From Planctomycetaceae bacterium (GTDB lineage Bacteria; Planctomycetota; Planctomycetia; Pirellulales; Thermoguttaceae): DNA of 16,579 nt. Position 1 is the stretch's first letter, and every line of letters begins with the position of its first letter. The translations under genes were made by a program, and so were the position numbers. This document shows, in pieces, positions 1 through 5,661 of this stretch. Where the stretch lies: NCBI GenBank assembly GCA_031256755.1, contig JAIRPZ010000242.1, positions 1 to 16,579 on the forward strand, read 5' to 3'. Below the pieces are notes generated by a model. The model was given only the letters and a program-made list of their open reading frames with translations, was not told where the DNA came from and did no database searches.

Positions 1-5
1 ACTTG

Positions 6-12
6 AAAGGAG
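6..12 (+). promoter_or_regulatory. Shine-Dalgarno site upstream of ATG 19
   Basis: AAAGGAG lies six bases before the ATG at 19-21. It is one of the best ribosome binding sites in the window, where many genes have weak or no visible Shine-Dalgarno. It argues that translation starts at 19 and not at the TTG at 146, which has no such site. Confidence 0.7.
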
Positions 13-18
13 AAAATT

Positions 19-183
19 ATGACAGTATTGATTACTGGCGAAAGACCCAAGAGCGGTACTTCAGAGGGGCATGTTGCCTTCCGTCCGGTACTTACCGCTA
101 ACACAAACACCGCAGAATATCCTGCAAACAACAAAATAGGCGCATTTGGGGGGGGGGGGGGCAAAAAACGTAATTCCTGGTAG
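19..183 (+). CDS. Leader reading frame, probable true 5' end of the DUF1559 gene, out of frame
   Basis: An ATG with a good ribosome binding site opens a frame that reads 54 codons through the G run and stops at TAG 181-183. It begins MTVLITGERPKSGTS. With the 14 G residues shown, it is one frame away from the DUF1559 reading frame. With 13 (or 16) G it would join it in frame: a 13-G allele gives an uninterrupted protein of about 441 residues from 19. The leader has no hydrophobic segment and no recognised domain. It would form an unusually long, roughly 60-residue extension before the prepilin-like G/FTLVE site. The frame join is seen directly; that it is translated as one protein is inference. 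Confidence 0.5.
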   Translation: MTVLITGERPKSGTSEGHVAFRPVLTANTNTAEYPANNKIGAFGGGGGKKRNSW

Positions 184-195
184 GAGCGGCACTTC
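51..195 (+). repeat. Short imperfect direct repeat GAGCGGYACTTC flanking the leader insert
   Basis: GAGCGGTACTTC at 51-62 and GAGCGGCACTTC at 184-195 differ at one base. Both encode Ser-Gly-Thr-Ser in their respective frames. The copies are 133 bases apart, which is 44 codons plus one base, the extra base matching the frameshift at the G run. In the second copy SGTS directly precedes the prepilin-like GFTLVE motif. The arrangement suggests that the segment between the copies arose by insertion or duplication into an ancestral short leader. Confidence 0.4.
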
Positions 196-1345
196 GGGCT
201 TCACGCTGGTTGAACTCCTCGTCGTGATTGCGATTATCGGGATGCTGATTGCCTTACTGCTTCCGGCGATTCAGGCGGCACGTGAAGCCGCACGAAGAAT
301 GCAGTGCCAGAACCATCTGAAGCAAATCGGCATAGGTGTCCACACTTTTGCCGGTGCAATGGACGGTTTGCCGCCGAATACCGTGCTTTCCACTCGCGGT
401 TCGCTCTTCGTTTTTCTGCTGCCGTACATGGAACAAAACGCTTGGCACGACCGTATGACCGCAACTGGCGGATTCATGAATTTCAGCACCAAAGGATGTT
501 CTGCGGATACCTGGTTTGTGTCATTGTTGCCGGAAGAGCAAGCGTCAATGAAATGGACATTTCTTGCATGTCCTTCCCGGCGGAGTGCCGGCGTTGCCAT
601 GCCTGACGAAGGAGAAGACGGAATGTTCGGTCCCCGATCCGATTATGTACCGGTTGTCGTTATTCACCCGGACGAGGATCCTTACTATTGTGAGAATCTT
701 AACTCCGGTGGCGGGGCATCGTTTGCACAACTCACCGGATGGGCAATTGTGTATATGGAGGGTTTCGCAGCATTGCCTTCCGACTACGTCAGCCCTTTTA
801 TGATTGCCGACTTGCAATTTTTCGGCAGTCAAACCGGCGACTATAATGATGCCGCCGAAGTGTCTTCGTGGTCGCCCAGTAAAAATTTGTCATGGTGGGC
901 AGACGGTACAGCCAATCAACTTTGTATCGGAGAAAAGCATATCCCGGACTGGGCATTGGACGGAAACGGCGGGCGGACAGATACAGATTACCGCACTCAA
1001 CGAAAGTGGGACGGCGGTATTCTTGGAGGCGAGCGGAATCGTCCTGACAGTGACTGCTGCGGCGAATTCAACGGCATATTCAATCTCGGACGGAATATTC
1101 CGATCAATGGCTATCAAAATCTGCGATGGTATGCCCGGAATCCTCAAGACCCCGGAGGTTATGACGGCAGCAATCCCCGCAGTATCGAAAACGAATCGGA
1201 AGCGTGGTGGGGAAGCGGTCATGTCGGCATCGTGAACTTCCTGATCGGCGACGGTGCTGTTCGCACGATTCCCGGTACGACCGGCAGCGAAATTATGTAT
1301 CGGATCGGACGCGTCAATGACGGCGGTTCGGTCAGTTTGCCATAA
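146..1345 (+). CDS. DUF1559 domain protein with prepilin-like N-terminus
   Basis: This is a member of the large planctomycete DUF1559 family of pseudopilin-like, probably exported proteins. Numbered from the TTG at 146, residues 19-38 form the type IV pilin-type motif: Gly18/Phe19 is the expected prepilin peptidase site, Glu23 is the conserved +5 glutamate, and the helix FTLVELLVVIAIIG follows. Next comes the family signature around residues 40-62 (P-AIQAAREAARRMQC-N-LKQIG). Near the C-terminus His359 is followed by nine residues and Asp369-Gly370, the H-X9-DG motif. The length of 399 residues is usual. TTG 146 is only the first possible start after the in-frame stop at 137-139: it abuts the G run, has no ribosome binding site and gives a poly-Gly start, so the real start is probably ATG 19 in an allele with a different G count. 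The exact cellular role of the family is unknown. Confidence 0.85.
   Translation: MGGGGAKNVIPGRSGTSGFTLVELLVVIAIIGMLIALLLPAIQAAREAARRMQCQNHLKQIGIGVHTFAGAMDGLPPNTVLSTRGSLFVFLLPYMEQNAWHDRMTATGGFMNFSTKGCSADTWFVSLLPEEQASMKWTFLACPSRRSAGVAMPDEGEDGMFGPRSDYVPVVVIHPDEDPYYCENLNSGGGASFAQLTGWAIVYMEGFAALPSDYVSPFMIADLQFFGSQTGDYNDAAEVSSWSPSKNLSWWADGTANQLCIGEKHIPDWALDGNGGRTDTDYRTQRKWDGGILGGERNRPDSDCCGEFNGIFNLGRNIPINGYQNLRWYARNPQDPGGYDGSNPRSIENESEAWWGSGHVGIVNFLIGDGAVRTIPGTTGSEIMYRIGRVNDGGSVSLP
148..161 (+). repeat. 14-base poly-G tract, candidate phase-variation switch
   Basis: Fourteen consecutive G residues sit inside the coding start of the DUF1559 gene, between the well-initiated ATG at 19 and the pilin-like signal. 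Homopolymer G tracts of this length are known to slip during replication and switch surface-protein genes on and off. At 14 G the ATG-19 frame ends at 183 (OFF); loss of one G or gain of two restores it (ON). Such runs are also error-prone in sequencing, so the count itself is uncertain. Confidence 0.75.
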
Positions 1346-1361
1346 GAAAAAATCGTGTCCA

Positions 1362-1406
1362 TTTACGTCTTTGCGGCTAATGGTATGTGAACCGCAGAGA
1401 CGTAAA
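1362..1406 (+). terminator. 15-bp stem-loop between the DUF1559 and lipoprotein genes, possible terminator
   Basis: The arms TTTACGTCTTTGCGG (1362-1376) and CCGCAGAGACGTAAA (1392-1406) are complementary except for one position that can form G-U, and enclose a 15-base loop. It begins 16 bases after the DUF1559 stop. There is no run of T after the stem, so it is not a textbook intrinsic terminator. The right arm resembles the CCGCAGAGACGC-type intergenic repeat found in many environmental genomes, so it may instead be a dispersed palindromic repeat. It could also protect the mRNA 3' end. Confidence 0.45.
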
Positions 1407-1449
1407 GATTTACAAACAAATCCAAATCCATTAACATTCACCGCTAACA

Positions 1450-1923
1450 ATGAAACACATATTGTTTATGATTGCTTTGATCATTCTTGTAACATTAACC
1501 GGATGTTCCGGCAATGCACCGGTTGACGGTACTGTCAAGTTTGAAGACGGCACGCCTCTCATGAAAGGCAGTGTTGTGTTTGCGAATGCGTCGCAAACGT
1601 TTTTCGGCTCGATTCAACAAGACGGACATTATTCCGCTGGTGCCGGAACAGGCGAAAAAGGGCTGCCACCGGGAACTTACACGGTTTGTCTGGGAAACGT
1701 CAACGTTTCTTCCGGTTTGGGAATACCGGCTGAAATACTTGTCGATCCGCAATTTTGTTCCGCAGAAACTTCCGGCTGGGTTTATGAGTCGACAGGAAAG
1801 GGCAAGCAAACTTTTGATCTTACGGTTAAGAGAGCAAAACCGGAGCAGCAAATACGGCGCAAGCCGCGACCGGGAATGCCACCTCAAACAATGCCGAAAC
1901 TCGCACCGCCCCCGCCGCGGTAA
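1450..1923 (+). CDS. Small lipoprotein with transthyretin/carboxypeptidase-regulatory-like domain
   Basis: The product has 157 residues. It starts with Lys-containing MKH, a hydrophobic stretch (4-17) and a lipobox Leu-Thr-Gly-Cys with the lipidated cysteine at 19, so it should be anchored in a membrane on the periplasmic side. Residues about 24-75 read V-GTVKFEDGTPL-KGSVVFAN...LPPGTYTV, the beta-sandwich pattern of the regulatory-like domain that often accompanies DUF1559 genes in planctomycetes. The tail (about 128-157) is basic and proline-rich (KPRPGMPPQ...APPPPR), perhaps a wall- or surface-interacting tail. No convincing ribosome binding site precedes the ATG. It is separated from the DUF1559 gene by 104 bases containing a hairpin. 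The family role is unproven; a structural or surface-associated function is the usual guess. Confidence 0.75.
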   Translation: MKHILFMIALIILVTLTGCSGNAPVDGTVKFEDGTPLMKGSVVFANASQTFFGSIQQDGHYSAGAGTGEKGLPPGTYTVCLGNVNVSSGLGIPAEILVDPQFCSAETSGWVYESTGKGKQTFDLTVKRAKPEQQIRRKPRPGMPPQTMPKLAPPPPR

Positions 1924-1945
1924 AGAATTGCAAGCGGGTGCGGTT

Positions 1946-3142
1946 GTGTGTACAATCACGGATCACAAAGGCATACATAAGGTATTAAGCGGGCAGTATT
2001 TGGTGCAAAAGGTCTATTTTACCGGCAGATTAGCCGAAGGAAACCGGGCAGAGGCCGCGGAAATCGTCAGAAAAAACGGCGGACGCACAGTCAAAAAACT
2101 GACCGCCGATGTCGATTTGATCGTTGTCGGAGACGAAGATATTCTCAAACAGGATTGGAATCTTTGGAACGATCAACTGGATGCGGCAACGCAAGAATCC
2201 TTTGAAAAAGGGACTTTGACCATTCTTGCAGAAAACGAATTTTGGAAAAAATACGGCGGCGGGGATCAGCCGCAGCCGTCTCACCCAATGGATTACACGC
2301 CGTCAATGCTTGCGGGATTGACCGGTTTGCCGCCGGACATCATTCGGCGGCTGCATCGGGAAGGTTTTATTATTCCGGTGCGTCAAGTCCGCCGGCTTTG
2401 TTATTTCGGCAGGGAATCGCTTTTACTGCTGAAACTTTTCCAGAACATGACGGCTGCCGGTTTATCCGTACCGGCCGCCGCTGCCCGGCTGCAAAAAATC
2501 AAACAGCATCATACGGGGAAAAATTTATTGTCCGGCATGCAGGTTGATGGCAAATATATTCTTTTTGTAACAAAAAACGGCATAGAAGATCATAACGGGC
2601 AGTTGCGTTTTTCTTTCGGGGACGCTGCCGAACCGGTGCCGTGCCGTCCGGCAGCGGACACGCTTTCGGTGCTGGACTCCGTCTTTGAACCGCAAACAGA
2701 GACGAATGATCCGGTGCGGCTGTGTGAAGCAGCATGCGGTTTTGAAGCCGCCGGTCAGTTGCCGGAAGCCGCTTCTTTATACCGGGCGGCACTGGCAGCC
2801 GGAGGCGGAAATCCGCAGATCAATTTTCAACTTGCGGAAGTGCTGTACCGTATGGGGGATCTTTCGGCAGCGAGAGAGCGGTATTTTTCGGCGATTGAAT
2901 TGGATGAGAATTTCGTGGAGGCGCGGGCGAATTTAGGATGTGTGTTAGCGGAATTGGGAGAGGACGAGTTTGCAGCGGCGGCTTTCCGCGGCGCGTTAAA
3001 ACTGCATCCTGAATATGCGGAAGTGCGGCTGCATCTTGGCAAACTGCTGAAACGGCAAGGGCTGCACGAAGAAGCCGCGGAACAATTTCGGATTTTTCAA
3101 GAACTGATGCCGGAATGTAAAAATCTGATACCGGAAACATAA
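1946..3142 (+). CDS. BRCT + MerR-type HTH + TPR protein
   Basis: Three regions can be read in this roughly 398-residue protein. Residues about 18-104 match a BRCT domain (VYFTGRLAEGNR-EAAEIVRKNGG, then DLIVVGDED, then TLTILAENEFWKKYG). Residues about 115-180 resemble a MerR-type winged helix (YTPSMLAGLTGLPPDIIRRL-REG, then a wing and GLSVPAAAARL). Residues about 255-390 hold three to four TPR units (for example INFQLAEVLYRMGDLSAARE and ARANLGCVLAELGEDEFAA). The frame stays open upstream to 1571, but that part overlaps the lipoprotein gene and has a shadow-like composition. GTG 1946 is chosen as the start just before the BRCT domain; TTG 1928 is the alternative, and neither has a clear ribosome binding site. 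It is probably a cytoplasmic regulator or scaffold; its target is unknown. The spacing of 22 bases after the lipoprotein stop allows co-transcription. Confidence 0.75.
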   Translation: MCTITDHKGIHKVLSGQYLVQKVYFTGRLAEGNRAEAAEIVRKNGGRTVKKLTADVDLIVVGDEDILKQDWNLWNDQLDAATQESFEKGTLTILAENEFWKKYGGGDQPQPSHPMDYTPSMLAGLTGLPPDIIRRLHREGFIIPVRQVRRLCYFGRESLLLLKLFQNMTAAGLSVPAAAARLQKIKQHHTGKNLLSGMQVDGKYILFVTKNGIEDHNGQLRFSFGDAAEPVPCRPAADTLSVLDSVFEPQTETNDPVRLCEAACGFEAAGQLPEAASLYRAALAAGGGNPQINFQLAEVLYRMGDLSAARERYFSAIELDENFVEARANLGCVLAELGEDEFAAAAFRGALKLHPEYAEVRLHLGKLLKRQGLHEEAAEQFRIFQELMPECKNLIPET

Positions 3143-3189
3143 CAGCGGACTGCCTGCTTCATGCGTTTCCGTATCCTTCTTATGGCTAT

Positions 3190-3218
3190 TTGACAACTCC
3201 GCACACGGGCTTTACAAT
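3190..3218 (+). promoter_or_regulatory. Sigma70-type promoter TTGACA-17-TACAAT
   Basis: The -35 box TTGACA is at 3190-3195 and the -10 box TACAAT at 3213-3218, with a 17-base spacer. Transcription would begin near 3225, ahead of the SHD1-like remnant and then glgC. The same box sequences recur upstream of 10880, supporting a real promoter type in this genome. Confidence 0.7.
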
Positions 3219-3252
3219 AAAAGGGATTCCGATTGGTAAAATATCCTCCGAG

Positions 3253-3494
3253 ATGCGAAACCGTTCCTTGTTTCAAACCTGTTTGCTCTGCTTTCTATCC
3301 GGTACTTTGCCGAAGCCAAAGACGATAAAGAAGGATTCGGGGCGAAATACATTTTTGCCGGTGAGACGAAAGACGAAATTGTTTTAGAAAAGAAAACCGG
3401 TGAAAGATTCACCCTGAAACTTTCACCGCTCCGCACCAACAGCCGAAACTATGTCCGCCGGAGACTAACCCGCCAATTTAACCCACTAACACCT
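3253..3494 (+). pseudogene. Frameshifted remnant of a small secreted SHD1-like protein
   Basis: ATG 3253 opens a signal-peptide-like start (MRNRSLFQTCLLCFLS), then that frame drifts into nonsense and ends at 3385-3387. In the next frame, from about 3300, the sequence is protein-like: RYFAEAKDDKEGFGAKYIF, then DEIVLEKKTGERFTLKLSPL, then SRNYVRR. This pattern resembles the SLA1 homology domain 1 (SHD1) common at the ends of planctomycete secreted proteins. Joining the two needs a frameshift near 3290-3310. The SHD1-like frame has no stop and continues straight into the glgC ATG. A strong promoter sits 35 bases upstream. It is probably a decayed gene whose promoter now serves glgC; a sequencing error or a true fusion are alternatives. 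The SHD1 match is by eye only. Confidence 0.4.
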
Positions 3495-4715
3495 ATGTCC
3501 AGAGCCAACATACTTGCCATTATTTTAGCCGGCGGACGCGGTTCACGACTCGAACCGCTCACCCGCGACCGCGCAAAACCCGCCGTTCCTTTCGGCGGCG
3601 CATACCGGATTATCGACTTCACTCTGTCCAACTGCTACAACAGCCGGATTCGGAAAATCCTGCTGCTGACGCAGTACAAGGCGATGTCGCTCAACCGGCA
3701 TATCTCCATGGGCTGGTCGCGGTACTTCTGCCGGGAAATGGGAGAATTCGCCGATGTCGTCCCGCCGCAGCAATATGTCGGCGATAACTGGTATCTCGGA
3801 ACAGCCGATGCCGTCTATCAGAATATGTTCGCCATTGAAAACGAATCGCCGGATTATGTCGTGATTCTCGGCGGCGATCATATTTACAAAATGGATTATT
3901 CCAAGATGCTGCGGTTTCATATTTCCCGCCACGCCGATGCCACTGTTGCCGCTCTGCCGGTGGCATCGGAAACCGCCGCCGGTCAGTTCGGTGTCATCGA
4001 AGTCGATACGGACTGCCGCATCGTCGGTTTTGAAGAAAAACCGCCGCAGCCGAAATGTATGCCGGATTCCGACCGCTGCCTCGGTTCTATGGGAATTTAC
4101 ATTTTCAGCCGTCAGTTTCTGCACGAAGCCCTCGACAGAGACGCTGCCGATCCGCAGAGTGCGCACGATTTCGGCAGCAACATTTTGCCGTCAGCCATTA
4201 AAGAATACCGGATTTTCGCGTACACTTTCATGGACGAAAACCGTAAAACCGAAGCGTACTGGCGCGATGTCGGAACGCTCGATGCGTTTTACGAAGCCAA
4301 TATGGATTTGGTACGCGTTGATCCGCTGCTGAATTTGTACGATCACCGGTGGGCGATTTATACCCATCATCCGAATTATCCGCCGCCGAAATTTGTTTTT
4401 GCGGACGGCGACCGCACCGGTCTGGCGGTGGACAGCATTGTTTGTCCGGGCAGTATTGTTTCCGGCGGAGTGGTTCACCGCTCGATTTTGGGGCATTGCT
4501 GCCGTGTCAATAGTTTTTCGCGGGTCGAAGATTCGGTTTTATTTTCCGACGTGAATGTCGGCAGAGGCGCGAAAATCCGCCGGGCGATCATTGACAAAGA
4601 CGTACAGATTCCGCCGAATGCCGAAATCGGTTATGACGCAGAAGCCGACCGCCGCCGCGGATTTACCGTTACAGAAAACGGCATTACCGTTGTGGCAAAA
4701 CTGGTGCATCTTTGA
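3495..4715 (+). CDS. glgC: Glucose-1-phosphate adenylyltransferase (ADP-glucose pyrophosphorylase)
   Basis: It makes ADP-glucose from ATP and glucose 1-phosphate, the committed step of bacterial glycogen synthesis in the cytoplasm. At 406 residues it has the normal length. Motifs in order: LAGGRGSRLEPLT (11-23) with AKPAVPFGG (27-35), the nucleotide-binding loop; WYLGTADAVYQN (99-110); GGDHIYKMDY (126-135) with the metal/catalytic Asp; FEEKP (179-183) for glucose-1-phosphate; SMGIYIF (198-204); HDFGSNILP (224-232); YWRDVGT (255-261). The C-terminal part (about 290-406) is the left-handed beta-helix involved in regulation and oligomerisation. The frame is open without an ATG back to 3240, where it holds the SHD1-like remnant; ATG 3495 is chosen because the conserved GlgC N-terminus begins there. 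No other glycogen gene lies in the window. The last 47 codons are duplicated at 5518-5661. Confidence 0.96.
   Translation: MSRANILAIILAGGRGSRLEPLTRDRAKPAVPFGGAYRIIDFTLSNCYNSRIRKILLLTQYKAMSLNRHISMGWSRYFCREMGEFADVVPPQQYVGDNWYLGTADAVYQNMFAIENESPDYVVILGGDHIYKMDYSKMLRFHISRHADATVAALPVASETAAGQFGVIEVDTDCRIVGFEEKPPQPKCMPDSDRCLGSMGIYIFSRQFLHEALDRDAADPQSAHDFGSNILPSAIKEYRIFAYTFMDENRKTEAYWRDVGTLDAFYEANMDLVRVDPLLNLYDHRWAIYTHHPNYPPPKFVFADGDRTGLAVDSIVCPGSIVSGGVVHRSILGHCCRVNSFSRVEDSVLFSDVNVGRGAKIRRAIIDKDVQIPPNAEIGYDAEADRRRGFTVTENGITVVAKLVHL
4572..4712 (+). repeat. glgC 3' end, left copy of a direct duplication
   Basis: This 141-base stretch aligns without gaps to 5518-5658 with about 15 differences by eye (near 89% identity). 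The match is better towards the 3' end and stops at the glgC stop codon. The two copies are offset by 946 bases and bracket the unrecognised gene at 4928-5524. Confidence 0.85.
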
Positions 4716-4839
4716 TGCGGGCGGAGCCGGACAGTGCGCCGCCCCGTCGTGCCGTACCGCCGTGCAAGAATGATCTCCGGCGTGTGCGTGCAGCACGAAC
4801 AGCATTCGCCGCTGTGCCGGGCAGCATCGATCCATCCAC

Positions 4840-4868
4840 TTGACCGTTTTGCGGAATGGTGCTAAAAT
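4840..4868 (+). promoter_or_regulatory. Sigma70-type promoter TTGACC-17-TAAAAT
   Basis: TTGACC at 4840-4845 and TAAAAT at 4863-4868 are 17 bases apart, giving a transcription start near 4875 and a leader of about 53 bases before ATG 4928. The 4716-4839 stretch before it is GC-rich with no gene, hairpin or repeat that I can name. Confidence 0.65.
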
Positions 4869-4927
4869 CCGTAGCATCGTATCGTTATTTCCCCTCAATT
4901 TTTCCTTAAAAACAACGGAGCATTCTC

Positions 4928-5524
4928 ATGTCGAAGAAAACCATTTTCCTTTTCGTTTTTTACACACTGATCATTTTTCTGGCCGGTATCGTTTGCGGTG
5001 CCGTATCAAGGAAGAACGCGCCGTCTCCGGCGGAATCCCCCTTTCGGGTTGTGCAGGGATTATCCGCAACAGAAAAAGAATGGGAAAACGATCCGCATCC
5101 CGATACCAGTGCCTATGTCAAGTCACTGGCAATGCCGAAAAAGCGTTATACGGCAACGCCGCTTCTCATTGATGTCTTTGAAAAGCAGGCAAGATACTTT
5201 GTCCATTCGCTTCCGGCGAAATATACCATCGTGTCCGAAGACATCTATCCGGTCAACGGAAAGCAGATACTGGTGCGGACGTATCAATTTACGGAGGAAG
5301 GACTGGATATACGTCTTGCTGTCAGCCGTGACGCAGAAACAAAACAGGTAACAGATATTCTCTACTCCTTCGGCGATCAAATATCCTATTTGGACACCAA
5401 CGCGGACGGCGTTTGGGACAGGATTCAGGGAATACCGAAAAAAACTCCGCCGGCAGCCAAAACGCAAACAGAACAAGAAACAATGTCCATTCCCGAAGGC
5501 AAAGACGTACCGGTTGCAAAATAG
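4928..5524 (+). CDS. Unrecognised membrane-anchored protein
   Basis: A 198-residue protein with an N-terminal hydrophobic helix (about 5-25) after a Lys-Lys start, likely an uncleaved anchor with the rest exported. The body (about 60-175) is soluble and mixed alpha/beta, including a segment DIYPVNGKQILVRTYQF and LDTNADGVWDRI (152-163), which looks like a calcium-binding D-x-N-x-D loop. The tail is Pro/Lys/Gln-rich. GGAG at 4917-4920, seven bases before the ATG, supports this start, and a promoter lies at 4840-4868. The stop codon TAG (5522-5524) falls inside the duplicated glgC tail, so the last residues may have been set by the duplication breakpoint. I do not recognise the family. Its position between two copies of the glgC end suggests it came with a local rearrangement. 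Confidence 0.7.
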   Translation: MSKKTIFLFVFYTLIIFLAGIVCGAVSRKNAPSPAESPFRVVQGLSATEKEWENDPHPDTSAYVKSLAMPKKRYTATPLLIDVFEKQARYFVHSLPAKYTIVSEDIYPVNGKQILVRTYQFTEEGLDIRLAVSRDAETKQVTDILYSFGDQISYLDTNADGVWDRIQGIPKKTPPAAKTQTEQETMSIPEGKDVPVAK

Positions 5525-5661
5525 GGCGGACGATTATTGATAAGGTCGTGCAGATTCCGCCGAATGCCGAAATCGGTGATGATGCGGAAGCCGACCGCCG
5601 CCGCGGATTTACCGTTACAGAAAACGGCATTACCGTTGCGGCAAAACCGGTGCATCTGTAA
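5518..5661 (+). pseudogene. Orphan 3' fragment of glgC (diverged tail copy)
   Basis: Read in the GlgC frame, this encodes the last 47 residues of GlgC (IIDK-VQIPPNAEIG, AEADRRRGFTVTENGITV, ending VHL) with a TAA stop at 5659-5661. There is no start codon or upstream GlgC body. Relative to the intact gene it has Asp for Tyr in the EIGxDA segment, Ala for Val and Pro for Leu near the end, plus silent changes: a mix that suggests drift. It overlaps the stop of the preceding gene and, on the other strand, the 3' end of the DUF2339 gene. It is either a remnant of a second glgC or a duplicated tail. Confidence 0.85.

Noticed and set aside
1571..1945. Upstream extension of the BRCT/MerR/TPR frame to 1571
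   Set aside because: It overlaps the lipoprotein gene in another frame and its translation shows no domain; absence of stops alone does not support it.
4716..4839. Possible gene remnant in the GC-rich gap after glgC
   Set aside because: Frames on both strands are open but show no recognisable domain, start signal or similarity to neighbours.
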